Of a stretch of DNA of 64,000 nucleotides, positions 1 to 11,900 are shown piece by piece (within the stretch, counting starts at the first letter, position 1; the number at the start of each line of letters is the position of its first letter). The stretch is taken from the NCBI GenBank assembly GCA_027924585.1, contig BSBM01000179.1, positions 13,860,501 through 13,924,500 on the forward strand, given 5' to 3'. A program made the position numbers and the translations under genes. This DNA is from Larix kaempferi (Eukaryota; Streptophyta; Pinopsida; Pinales; Pinaceae). The notes under the pieces are model-generated. The model made no database searches. It saw nothing but the letters and a program-made list of their open reading frames with translations, and was not told where the DNA came from.

Positions 1-715
1 AAATTAGGGTTTGCTATGGTTCATTCATTGTTTCAGTCATTGTATGAATTTGCAATTAGGGTTTGGAGGCATGAAACCTTTTAAGAAATTAACAACCATT
101 CATGCTGGACATGCATATGTGTTTGTCCCATCTACAGTTAGCCCTCATTTTGTATTTTTCTAGAATTTTGGTTCTCATATGTGTTTGTCCCACCTGCTTT
201 CATTCTTGCTGTGTGCTCTAACCTAAGTAATCTTTAACTGTGTGCTCGGTGATTGTTTGCAATGCTTACTATCAATCCAGTTCAAGTCGATTTGCATTCA
301 AGTCAGTATTGCATTCAGAAAAAAACTTGCATTCAATTTAAATGTTCAATCAGGTTGGTCTACCATCCAATTTAGTTTAACATTCAAATTAGTTTGCCAA
401 CCAATAAATATAGCAATCAGTTTTAGTAAGGAATGTAGTCCAGTAAATAGACAGAGACATGAAGAAAACAGTACTTGACATAAAGGGCATATTCTTGTTC
501 AACATAGTAGCAATTCGAGATTTATACATATGGTTGGTCCATGGTGGGTTGGGACTTTATACATTTACTGTGGTTATGCCTAACATATATCCACTGTCAG
601 ATTGGAATCAAACAAAAACTTAGGAAACCACCCAAAATTCCCCCCAGCAACAAAATCTTCCTTTCATATGTGTATGCCAAACACAAAACATCTATCATTC
701 GCCAAACAAAAAACC
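1..715. other. AT-rich stretch, no gene recognised
   Basis: No domain or convincing splice structure was found. Short reading frames exist on both strands, but they have no recognisable motif and overlap one another. The stretch lies downstream of the pogo-like relic, which is read on the minus strand, and may include that element's far end; I could not find its terminal repeat. Confidence 0.5.
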
Positions 716-2025
716 CTATGTGCGAGGAGGTTGACTGCCTTCATTACCCAAACTAGTTGGGTTATATACTGATGCATGACCTGGTTGTGTTGAGCTGCAA
801 ACATTTGGTGTGGGCCAGGTTGATCCTTGTAGCCAAGGAGGAATTGAGTAACCATAGTTATGACTTGAGCCTAATTGCCCTGGGTTCACTGGAGTTTGGA
901 AGGCATACACAGTATTTCCCCCTGCCTGGTGGTATTGGGGTATCTGTATGTTAATAAGGTCCTGGAATAATCTTTTGTTCTCTGAAAACTGATCCAATGG
1001 GTTGTCAACCACCTATATCCTCTCCAGACCATTTGGATTCCTCTGATTTGCCTTTCTTTGCTCCCTTTCCTCCCTTTCCAATTGTTTCCATCACTCTCTT
1101 TCCTCCCTTTGTTTCACTCTTACAAGCCTTTCCTTCCTTCGATTTTCTGCTGCAACAATCTTTGCTTCCTTCTTCTCCTTTGCCAGGGCCTTCTTCTTCT
1201 CTTTTAAATCCTGCATCTCCTTTTTCTTGTGCTCAGCCTCAATCAGTAGGGTGATGTAGTCCTCTGATGTTAGTAGTTGCAAGCTCCTGCTTAATCTAAG
1301 ATGCTCAGCAGTGGGATTAGATAGATGAGTTGCAACTTTCTCCACTGGAAACTTAAGGAACTGGCCAAGTAGTGGCTCATTTGGTGGGAGTGCCTCATCA
1401 TCATTTTCTTGGTCCACTGTATCTTCATTTTGTTCAATCTCATCTCCACCACCCCCAAGTGGCACATAATAATGTACAGCTTCATTGTTAAGGACTGCTG
1501 GCATCGAAGGCAAGTTAAGGCTTTCATCGTTGGTGGGGGTGAAAATGTGTCTGTTCATATTTGTCATCGCCTCTGCCAACCACTCGGGTTTTTAGCAGCT
1601 GCTCTGATAGAAAAACCATTGAACTCTATATCATCTATGGTAGCCTTCATGTCTTCTTGTGTCCATCCTCTGATGGCACTAATCTTCTTACTGGCAGTTG
1701 CACCTTGAACTGTGGTTGATTGTGGAATAACACCTCCAGGATCTGCATCATTTGCCTCTTCAACTGTGGTTGATGGTGGAATAACACCTCGAGGATCTGC
1801 ATCATTTGCCTCTTCAACTGTGGTTGATGATGGAATAACACCACTACGCTCTGCATCATTTGCCTCTTCATCATCTCTGTGTGCATTGTTATTATCAGCA
1901 TCATGTGCTATGTCCTCATCGGACGAGGTGCATCGTAGCTGGGCACCCCTGCTAAGTCTCCTACTTGACCTCCTTGCACGAGTAGTGATGACTCTTGCCA
2001 TGACTGCATTAAAACCAAAAACCAT
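716..2025 (-). pseudogene. pogo-like transposase remnant, DDE core deleted
   Basis: The 5' part (2025 to about 1564) is rich in Arg/Ser and acidic residues. It contains three copies of an 18-residue repeat and ends in a helix-turn-helix like segment (GWTQEDMKATIDDIEFNG, then SIRAAAK) that resembles the Pipsqueak-type DNA-binding domain of pogo/Tigger-like transposases. The frame then jumps at about 1570 straight into a charged C-terminal region with a Lys/Glu-rich coiled coil and a Pro/Gln-rich tail. The catalytic DDE domain expected between them is absent, so this is an internally deleted, non-functional copy. The C-terminal part stays in one frame from 1579 to 716 except for a TGA at about 1091 and a TAG at about 1017, both explicable as C-to-T changes at Arg and Gln codons. 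Assignment to pogo rests on the helix-turn-helix only. Confidence 0.5.
1711..1872 (-). repeat. 54-bp in-frame tandem repeat, 3 copies
   Basis: Three nearly identical 54-bp units start at 1711, 1765 and 1819. On the minus strand they encode an acidic 18-residue repeat (core EEANDADPRGVIP) in the N-terminal linker of the pogo-like remnant. The unit length is a multiple of three, so copy number can change without breaking the frame. Confidence 0.9.
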
Positions 2026-2080
2026 AACAGTGCTCCATTAAAAACCAAAAACCATAACATTGCTCCCACCTACGGAGATA

Positions 2081-2272
2081 GAACTAGCTGTGTAAATTCA
2101 CAGGGATCTGGAATATTATAATAGCTGTGTTGAAACAAAGTGTTAAAACGACCCTAGGATATGGAGTATTCAAAAGGAACTAGCTGTGTAAATTCACAGG
2201 GATCTGGAATATTATAATAGCTGTGTTGAAACAAAGTGTTAAAACGACCCTAGGATCTGGAGTATTCAAAAG
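2081..2272. repeat. 96-bp direct tandem duplication
   Basis: Two adjacent copies of a 96-bp unit (2081-2176 and 2177-2272) differ at only a few positions. They lie just upstream of the pogo-like remnant on its coding strand. No coding content was seen. Confidence 0.9.
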
Positions 2273-3415
2273 GATCTCTTGGCGTGATTTACATGTTCAA
2301 TGCAGGTTCTTGCATAAAACTAGATATAGTCTGGCTACTTGAAAACATTATTGAAAGACAAGTTTATCTTGAATGCAATACCTGAACTCTGAATGCTGTC
2401 TTGAATTAACTCTGCAACTGTGTTTTGCTTGAATGCAATGCCTGGACTCTGAAATTTGATGCTTGGAAATAGAGGTGAGTTTAACAAGGTCTGGGAATTT
2501 CGAATAGTAGAAAAAATGAAGTTTGTTTTAAGGTTGTAGTGTCTTTATAGCATTTTGGTGTTTGATTTGATTGGCAAGTTTGAGAAGGCATGGATTGCAA
2601 CTGGCTGGAGTTGGATGAGTGGCTCAAGATTGAGTAGGCCTCGATCCAATGGCCATCAATGGGGCTTTGTTGATCCATGTGCTCTTCGAAATGCCTATGG
2701 ACATATGCTTCTGTTTGGTTTTCTGGTTGATTTGATGATTTTAATGGAGTTGGCAGCATTAATTGCATTGATTGGGCTACTTTGTTGAACAGCAATGCAC
2801 CTGGAGCTGACACTCATTCTCCATTTATTATGCAGGTGACATTTGATAGATGTGCAGGTGGGATTCCTTGGTGGTTAAGTGATTCTCGATGCTGGTCTGG
2901 GTGTACTCTGAAGCTTGTTCGATGGGCTTTATGTGATGGGAAATCCGTCCTTGTAGATTGGGCTAGTTGGGGAGTGATGAGGTCCAATTAGATGTTTGTG
3001 TCAGTGCATGTTGGGATTTGGAAGGGACATGATGGATTTGATTTTGCTTTTGTCAAGACTGCTCAGTTGTCAACCTTTTGTCCTATAGTTGACAGCTATG
3101 GGCCTACTATACAGAATGACACTTAATGAACTCAAATAGGAAAATTTTTACTTATTTATATAATTATATGTGTTTGACAGTTGGCATTTTCTTGATCACT
3201 TTTTGGGTTGTAACAGTCACCGGTTCTATCACCACTACCGGTTCCCGTTCAACTATAGAACTCTCTCCCCTACAAGATCCATTACTTCGTCCACAAACAA
3301 CTGCTTAAACAGAAATATTGTTCACGATCATGATCAACCTAATATATTATTCAATTGACCATTTACTCCAGTTCAAATTTTGCATACCTTTTTGTTTTAG
3401 AATCTACTTCCTCGC
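2273..3415. other. unassigned stretch with short open frames
   Basis: A plus-strand frame runs from 2782 to about 3123 with a single TAG near 2989 and is Trp/Cys-rich; another runs 2555-2788. Neither resembles a family I know. An imperfect repeat of about 63 bp (motif CTTGAATGCAAT) occurs near 2370 and 2430. It may be old coding debris. Confidence 0.3.
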
Positions 3416-3726
3416 CAAGATGAAGCCAAGAAGAATAAACGAGGGATTCATAAACCGTAACATATGGTGAATGAATATCAGTTTGTTCGCAGTATCCATA
3501 AATCCTTGCAAAAGTTTCCTGCTTCTTAGGATAGCCAGAGATTGTAATCGATCCTTAGATGTATCCTCCAGTTTTCCTCCCTGGAGGAACATCCATTAGT
3601 GTGGTTTTTCCGGCACCGCTTTCACCGACTAAAGCTTGAGTATTCCAGGCCTAAATGATCCGCTCACTCCTCACAATAACGAAATTCTTTGTTCGGTAAC
3701 TCCTTGCTTTTTCCTTTCTTGCATGG
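3416..3726 (-). pseudogene. PDR-type ABCG transporter fragment (second nucleotide-binding domain)
   Basis: The minus-strand translation matches the start of the second ATP-binding domain of plant full-size ABCG (pleiotropic drug resistance) transporters: a linker ending in [11 protein letters not shown], the Walker A loop GESGAGKTT, a diverged GRKTGGYI, then [33 protein letters not shown] and a Trp-containing end. About 100 codons survive. It is broken by a one-base deletion just before the Walker A segment, a stop in the linker (about 3675), a stop after GGYI (about 3561), and a Leu-to-Pro change near the Walker A motif. Nothing before or after continues the transporter, so it is an isolated fragment, either an old duplication or a piece moved by a transposon. 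Confidence 0.85.
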
Positions 3727-6700
3727 TTCACAACAAATAATAGAATAAATCAAATAGATCTACAAATAATAATTTTATTTGGGATAAATCATTCATATTA
3801 GAATATGGCAGCCAAGAGAAAATACCGCAGGCATATCTAGATAGTAGTTGACATTGTGGAATGCCAACGACAATGGTTGGAAAGGTAAAACCGTCCCTTT
3901 TATTTTCATTGTCGCCAGTCACACTCGCCACTACATGACTGCTGCTTAGTACTTGCCAATGCCATGGTCGTAATTAAATTTGAACTTTTTACTTAAAAAC
4001 CTAAATTCATTTAATCATATAGCTATATTAATGGAGAACTTTTTACTTAAAAATCTAAAGAAATTAATCAAGAAAAGATTCATTTTAAATCGGCCTCTAT
4101 CAAGCATCCACAACAGGGATCCAATTTCTTGAGATGTATTTCTTTTTTTAAATTTAAACTCAAGAAATTTAATCTCTCTTGATTGATAGATCCGAGTTTA
4201 AGTTTTAAGTTTTTATTTTATAAACAAACATCTATTTTTTAATTACTTTTCATAATATTTTATTTTATGAGCCGACATGGATTTTTTTTAAATACTTTCC
4301 ATAATTTTATTTTTTTTATGTTTTAATTAATAGCCGACAATACATTTTACTTTTTTACTTTTCATTAAATACTTTCCATTACATTTTACTTTTTTTTAAC
4401 ATTTTAATTAATGGCCCACAATAATAAAGACAAAAATTACATGTAATTGTTACTTACTTTAATTGTTACTTCAATATTACAAACATTCCAAACTTTACAT
4501 CATGTTACAAGATCTCTCCCATAATATTCACTATTCAGTATCACTATTACTAATGTTACTAGGCCGACATGTTACAAACGTTACTAATGTTACATTAGGT
4601 TACAAGATCTCTCCCATATTATTCATTATCCTATTATTTTTTGCAGACATATTAGTAATGTTAGTAACATTACATCACTAACATCACATTATAAGATCTC
4701 TCCCATACTGGGTTGTAGAGCGCCTCTCAATACAATAATAATACCAATCATTTATTATCCGTTAAAATTAATAAGATATATTAAAGAAATAAATAAAATC
4801 GTATTGATATTATTTTTTATGTTATTTTATATTTAATATGGTAATCCATGAAAATACTAAAATATTATAATTTTTGTAAAATTAAAAAATGAAATTCTAT
4901 CTACTTTATAATTATTTTGTGTATTAAGAATTCTGTAAAAAAAATTATTTACATAGGTTTTGTCAAATTCCCACCATAAAAAAATTTACTTAAACAACTC
5001 CCTCTATCTCCTACCCGTGTGACGCTTGAGAGGTGCGTCATAAAAATATTAAAAACCAAAAAATGCCTGATCTAGAAGATCTAACCAAGTCATGTCAAAT
5101 ATATTTATTTTGTTATTTTACCAATTTGTTGTTGTCGTTGCACTCTGGACTCTATGGAAATGGTTTTAGTCCACGGGCGTTCCACCTGCCAATTCTCTGC
5201 TTGATATACCATATTGTAAATACTTGTATTCTTCAATTTAGATCTGCAATAAATACTATGTCCCATAGTATATACTAGCAATTTCTCCAAGATAGGTCAA
5301 TGTTGGAGGGTGAACTTGCAGTAAAGGGTAAATTAAAACTAAATTAGTGTTTGTAAAGGAGGATAAATTATGTAGAGTAGTGAAAAATATGTGGTTGATC
5401 TGACAATAACTCAATCACTGTATTAATATTTAATTTCCTGTCTAAAAAGAAGACAAAGAAAGCCAAAGACAAACTATTGATGGCAAAGGAAGAAGAACTT
5501 GAGGAATAAAAATAAGATGCTGAGAAGTGGGAGGATAAACTATTGATGGCACAAGAAGAAGAACTTAAGGAAGAAAAAGAAGAAGCTAAGAAGTGGGAGG
5601 AGAGAATTGTATAGAAGGAATGGTTGTATGAGATAACAATCATGGAAGGATTGACATGAGCATGAGTTCTTTAAATTAGTGCATTGCAACATTACGGTGT
5701 GATTCATGTCGAATTGTCAAGAATTGAAGACCTTAAGAATAATTTTACAGCTATATCTAAGTGGTGTGTAAACATAGGTAAACACGAACTGGAGTTGCAG
5801 TGGTGCAAGAAAACAATTATTCTTAAAGGGAAGGGAAGGGAAAGTGATTGTAGAAAAGTTCAATAGAGATTTCCTATTTGTTCTACATATAATTTGCATC
5901 CATGCATAAGCATTCGATATGATGTTTTAAATCATTTCTTGACATTCTTGGCAATGAAATGTTTCACACATTGAAGATATGAAATTTTCCAAATTCCATT
6001 TTTTTTATGAAGAGATATTTTATTGCCATTTTATTTCTTATAAATGTGTTTTGAGAGAACAATAGTGGCTTCGGAAAGAAACGAGGGAAAAATGCATGCT
6101 AGATTATGCTTGGAAGTAATATTTGAGGAGAGGATTAATATAGGAGACATTTATTCCCAAAAATATTATATGGACTCTCTTATCTCCTTAAGAATTTTAA
6201 TTTGAATTACAAAAGAAAGACTGATGGGTTATATTAATAGTTGTCAAGGTTTATCAATATTCATTGGAACATTGATGTTTTTGTGCATACAAATATGTAA
6301 ATGTATTTTGCAAGGAACTATTACTTTTTTGTTATAGTTTTGTTTTATTTGTTGTTTGTAGATACTTCAAGAACTATTTTTTTAGTGTAGCCTTAGTGCT
6401 AAGATGTTTTAATTTTATAGATAAGGTTAAGAAGACGTTGTTTTATAATTTTTTATTCAAAGTTTATTTCTATGTTAGTGCTCCCGTGCACAATACAAAT
6501 TGTAACTTTTTACTTTTAAAAAACAAAGTTTAGATTTTTGTATGTGGATTGTAGAAGGATCCTCCCACCAGATTGCTTGTACATGTTATTGAATTTTCCA
6601 TGCAAACTGCTTAACCCAAATCAAATCCATAAACCCAAAACAACACCAAAAACTTAACAACAAAGAGCTTTCACCGCCATCCTATGCATCATGGTCATTC

Positions 6701-6955
6701 AATGGGTATATCGTTGGTTAAATATTTATTTACACCATAGCAATGCTTCTCTCTCCTCCCAGGGGTTTCCTTATTCATCCAAGGCAGGCTCAATCTACTG
6801 GATTTTCATCTCAAATATATCACTTCCACTCATCTCCCTTATCTTTGCAACACTCACTAGCTTCTCTACAGAATTAGATCTCATATCTCCTTTGGAAATG
6901 TTGTTGCCAGTCAACTATGCCACCTTTTGATCATGAACCCTTCTTATTGTATTTC
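3727..6955. other. AT-rich intergenic sequence with degenerate repeats
   Basis: Poly-A/T runs dominate. Between 4470 and 4720 a phrase containing TTACAAGATCTCTCCCATA recurs about three times along with TTACTAATGTTACA. A plus-strand region at about 5420-5870 translates into two Lys/Glu-rich near-identical repeats of about 25 residues followed by a short Cys/Trp-containing frame, interrupted by several stops; it looks like decayed coiled-coil coding sequence that I cannot assign. The segment 5210-5280 recurs, diverged, near 25490-25550. Confidence 0.4.
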
Positions 6956-6960
6956 ACATG

Positions 6961-7558
6961 TGTTAATTTTTCGATAATTTCATTCCATTATCATTCAGGA
7001 TCACTAAGAGAATAACATGTACATCATATCTACAACATATCAATCATAGACACAATAGCAATCACACAAGAGACACAGATTTTCCTCGGGGAAAACCAAG
7101 AAGGAGAAAAACCCCGCAACTTCATCAGAGATAAGATAAGCCACAAACCAAGATCACAATGACCAAACCGAAAGAGATGTCTCTAGTAGATACTCCTCCT
7201 CCTCCACTTGTGCACCACTTTCTCTCTTAGCTGTGCAAGCTTTAGAAGTGAGTGAAATAGAATGAGAGAGGCACACCCTCTATTTATACATTGACTTGAC
7301 CTGCCAATAATCCAATAGGGCCGACTTCCTAAGGAAGCATAATAACCCAACCACATGACCTAACTAGGGCCGACCCCACACTGGTGGTCTAATAACCCAT
7401 CAATACAAATGATGACACTTACAATGTAACTTGCGACACTTGCAAATACAAATGATGACACTTCCAATGAGAGGAATAATACATCTCTCTTGGATATACA
7501 ATAAAGTAAAAATGTAATATACAAGTGAATATATTCCGAATTTACAAATACATCAACA
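6961..7558 (-). repeat. 3' LTR of the copia element
   Basis: This 598-bp direct repeat pairs with 13591-14191. It carries the same start (TGTTAATTTTTCG) and end (ACATCAACA). Confidence 0.95.
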
Positions 7559-7570
7559 CTCCCTCTTAAC
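7559..7570 (-). other. polypurine tract of the copia element
   Basis: Read on the minus strand this is GTTAAGAGGGAG, immediately before the 3' LTR. It is the expected primer for plus-strand DNA synthesis. Confidence 0.85.
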
Positions 7571-7848
7571 TAGGAAGGTATTCTATAGACACAGGCCATC
7601 AATACATATTGGCACAAGTCTTCAATTCTGGAGCTGGATCATCATCACTGGATCACAGAGCATCATCATCATCACTGCTGGTGTACTCGACATCTCGATC
7701 ACTAGGCTATCTCATAATTCTTCTCGTCATAGGAAGTTCTACATAGCCAACCCTTTTTCATGCTCGATGTAGGCCTAGCCTCGTGTAGGTCTTCATCATC
7801 ACTGGCCATATTGTGGAATCCTCGGGAATTATTATGTGCATCACAAAA

Positions 7849-8395
7849 CCTCGAAAGAGCATCCCAGGACTAGTTACGAGCTTACTGCTCAACCTATCGA
7901 ATCTCCCAGGGAAATATTATATGTGACCACCACAAAACCTCGAAAGAGCATTCCAGGACTGATTACGAGCATACAGCCCAACCTATTGGATCTCCTAGGG
8001 CAATATTACATGTTGTCACCACAAAACCTTGAAAGAGCATCCCAGGATTGATTACGAGCGTACTACTCAACCTATCGGATATCCCAGGGAAATATTATAT
8101 GTGGTCATGGCAAAACCTCGAAAAAGCATCCCAAGACTGATTACAAGCATACTGCTCAACCTATCGGATCTCCCAGGGCAATATTGTATGCCATAGGAAA
8201 AAACCTCGAAAGAGCTTCCCAGGACTGATTACAAGCGTACTGCTCAACCTATCGGATCTCCCAGGGAAATATTATATGTCCTCCCAAAGAAAAACCTCGA
8301 AAGAGCATTTGCAAGATCTCCTAGGGAAATATTACATGTGATAGACAAAATCTTGCAAGAGTATATGCAAATCTCCCAGGGAAAGATTATATGCT
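7849..8395. repeat. about 89-bp tandem repeat, 5 full copies plus one partial
   Basis: Unit starts, marked by CCTCGAAAGAGCATCCCAGG or close variants, are at 7849, 7938, 8027, 8116, 8204 and 8295. Each unit also holds CTCAACCTATCGGATCTCCC and AGGGAAATATTATATG. The block is in the non-coding 3' region of the copia element. Confidence 0.9.
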
Positions 8396-8626
8396 CATCT
8401 GCACAACCTGTCCACGGCCACAGAGTATCAACCTGATACTCACCACACATCATCCTGATGTACATCATCACATTATCATCCTGATCATCGTCACTACACC
8501 ATCCTAATGCATGTCATCATCGCATGATCATCGTGATCATCGTCATAGCATCGTCCTGATGCATATCATCATCGCATGATCATCCTAATCATCATCATAG
8601 CATCTTCCTGATGCATATCATCATAT

Positions 8627-8871
8627 ATGATCCAACTAATGATACAAAGCATCCAACTGATGCATATAAAAATACATGATCCAACTGATCATACAAAGCA
8701 TCCAACTGATGCATATACAAATACATCATCCAATTGATCATACAAAGAATCCAATTGATGCATATACAAATACATGATCCAAATGATCATACAAAGCATC
8801 CAACTGATGCATATACAAATACATGATCCAACTCATCATACAAAGCATTCAACTAATGCATATACAAATCA
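8627..8871. repeat. 49-bp tandem repeat, 5 copies
   Basis: Five 49-bp units (core ATCATACAAAGCATCCAACT) follow directly on a looser ATCATC-rich stretch (about 8440-8626) made of related shorter units. The block sits between the RNase H end and the 89-bp repeat block inside the copia element. Confidence 0.9.
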
Positions 8872-8909
8872 GTAACTGGAGCATCATCCTGATGCTCATC
8901 ATACAACGC

Positions 8910-11900
8910 TTACATCCACAGACATGGGAAGGATCTTCCTATCACCATGCTTGGAATGGCTCGTGAAAATGTGCCCCATGACTTCTTCCTCGAAGTATCT
9001 TCAATCTGAAGAACACCAAGCCTCTCTCTGAAGTACTCAAAATCCAATTTGGCTAGTGGTTTAGTCAACACATCTGCAACTTGCTCATCCATCGCAACAT
9101 ACAGGAGCTTCAATGTTCCTCTCTACACCATATCCCTGATATAGTGATATTTGATCTCAATGCGCTTCGACCTGTCATGGAACACGGGGTTCTCAGAAAA
9201 CTTCACACAACTCTGGTTGTCACAATAGATATACGTAGCATCTAACGGGAGATCAAATAACTCAGACAGTAGCTTCCTAATCCATACTTCCTCACAACTA
9301 GCTGAACAAGTTGCGACATACTTTGCTTCGGCTGTACTCAGTGCTACGTAGGACTGCTTCCTCCTAAACCAATAGATCACACCTAATCCCATACTGAAGC
9401 AACACCCTGAAGTGATATTCCTATCTGCAACACTTCCTGCCCAATCTGAATCAACATAACCCTCTAGGTTAAACTTTTGATTCACATCATACTTGAGCCC
9501 ATAATCAATTGTACGCTTCAGGTACCTCAGAATATGCTTTACATCAATCATGTGAACACCTATCGAATCCGTCAAGAACTGGCTCAATGTGTTCACTGCA
9601 AATCAAATATCTGGTCTCGTGTTCGTCAGGTACATCAAGGACCAAATCATCTGACAATACACCGTGACATCAACTGGATCAGATGAAGCATCACATAGAA
9701 GCTTCAGGTTTGATGCCATAGGTGTGGCCATGGCCTTGCAGTCCATCACCCCAAACCACTTCAGGATCTCTACTGCATACTTCCCTTGTCCAAGGAAGAT
9801 TCTATCTGCACTTTGCCACACCTCCATGCCTAGAAATGAGTGCATCATCCCCAGGTCCTTCATCTCGAACTTGGTAGCAAGCTTCCTCTTGGTGTCGGTA
9901 ATCAACCTATCCTCTCCTGTAACAAACAAGTCATCCACATATAATAGTAGTATCACAGGATTTCCTTCCTCAACCTTGTAGTAAAGGTTGGAATCTGCTT
10001 TACTCTTGGTAAAGCCAAAACTAGATAGAAAGATGTATATCCTACCATACCAAGTACTAGGAGCTTGCTTCAAGCCATACAAGGCTTTCTTCAATCTGCA
10101 CACATATGAATCCCTATCATGTGTCTCAAAACTGAGTGGCTGCTCCACATACACTTCCTCTTCGACTACACCATTCAAGAAAGCTGTCTTGACATTCATT
10201 TGGTGTATCTTCCACTTCATTACTGCAGTCAGAGCAAGTACTGTTCTGATGGAAGTGTATCTGGCTAGAGGACCAAAAGTCTCTTCATAATCTATTCCCT
10301 CTTTCTAGGAGAAGCCACGAGCTACAAATCTTGCCTTGTATTTCTCTATGCTACCATCTGCAACATGCTTGATCTTATAGATCCACTTGTAAGTCACAAC
10401 ATACTTCCCTTCAGGTCTTGGGACCACATCCCAAACATCATTCTTCATGATCGATTGGTACTCCTCGACCATGGAATCCTTCCATTCTTTCTTTTCCGCT
10501 GCTTCTTCATAATTGGAAGGTTCTTTGTTCATAATATCACAGAGCAGGGCAACATAATTGGTATGTGATCTACTTCTCTTCCTTTCTCCGTGTTCTTCTT
10601 TTGGAATGCCATACCTTTCTACATCTTGGATGAGCTCTCTATCCCATGCAAGTTTCCTGTTGTGAGAGTTCTTTTCACGGGGTGGATCTACAGGTTCTTA
10701 TGGATCTTCAATTTCACGATCTTCTTCTGGAATTTCTTCTTTCATAGTGGTGTCTTGAAATATGGTTATCTTTGGTTCTTCATGGTCTTCAACATGTGTT
10801 TTCCTTGATTTGATGTATGTTGAGTCTTCATCAAACGTTGTAACATCCCTGCTTATGTCAATCTTCTTGAATCTTGGAAAGTATATTTTGTAAGCCTTCG
10901 AGCTTTCACTGTAACCCACAAAGATGCCCTTCTTTCCTGAAGGATCTAGATTTGTCCTCTTTTCCTTTGGAATGTGTGTATATATTGGATAGCCAAATAT
11001 TATAAGATGGCTAACTTCTGGTTTCTTACCAGAGAAGACTTCTTCTGGTGTCTTGTTGTCAAGTATCTTGTGAGGTGTTCTATTCTTCACATATACAGTT
11101 GTCCTAGTTGCTTCTGCCCATAGATGCATAGGCAGATCCTAGTCATGAAGCATTTCTTGAGCTACTTCCATGATAGTTCTATTCTTCCTTTCTGCAATTC
11201 CATTTTGTTGTGGATTGTAGGGAGTAGTCAACCCCCTCTTAATCCCTGAATCACTGCAAAGATTCTTGAAATCACTTGAAGTGAATTCTCCGCCATTATC
11301 GGATCTGAAGGTCTTGATCTTCTTATCAATTTGATTTTCTATCAAGGCTTTGAATTCCTTGAACTTATCAAATACTTCATCTTTATTTTTCAAGAAGTAA
11401 ACCCAAGTATTCCTAGACAAATCATCAATTAAAGAAACATAGTATACATACCCGCTCAGAGAACTTGGATGACATCAGACTGCATACAACGGAGTGGATA
11501 ATTTCCAAGATTCATTTGTCTTTGCTTTCACTGCTTGGAAATTCTTTCTTTGTGTTCTTTCCTTTTGCACATCCTTTGCAAACACCTTCATGCTTTGACT
11601 GGATTTTAGGAAGACCTTCTACTACTTTGCTTGCAATTGGTAATGCTCTATAGTGCATGTGTTCAAGCCTTCTATTCCAAAGTTCACTTGGCTCCATGGA
11701 CTCATGTACCATGGCATGTTCAGGTTGTCCCTTCAATTTGTACAATCCTCCCGCTTGCTCTCCAATCACTACTGCATCATCTATGGTCTTGTCCTTTGGC
11801 CATATGAGTACTTGGCCATCCACAAATGCAACTCTCATTCCTTTTGCATCCAAATATGATATGGAGAGGAGATTCTTCTTGAGTTCAGGTACATATAGAA

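Noticed and set aside
7836-8051. 71-codon frame in the copia tail
   Set aside because: It lies wholly within the 89-bp tandem repeats and repeats with them; no independent evidence of coding.
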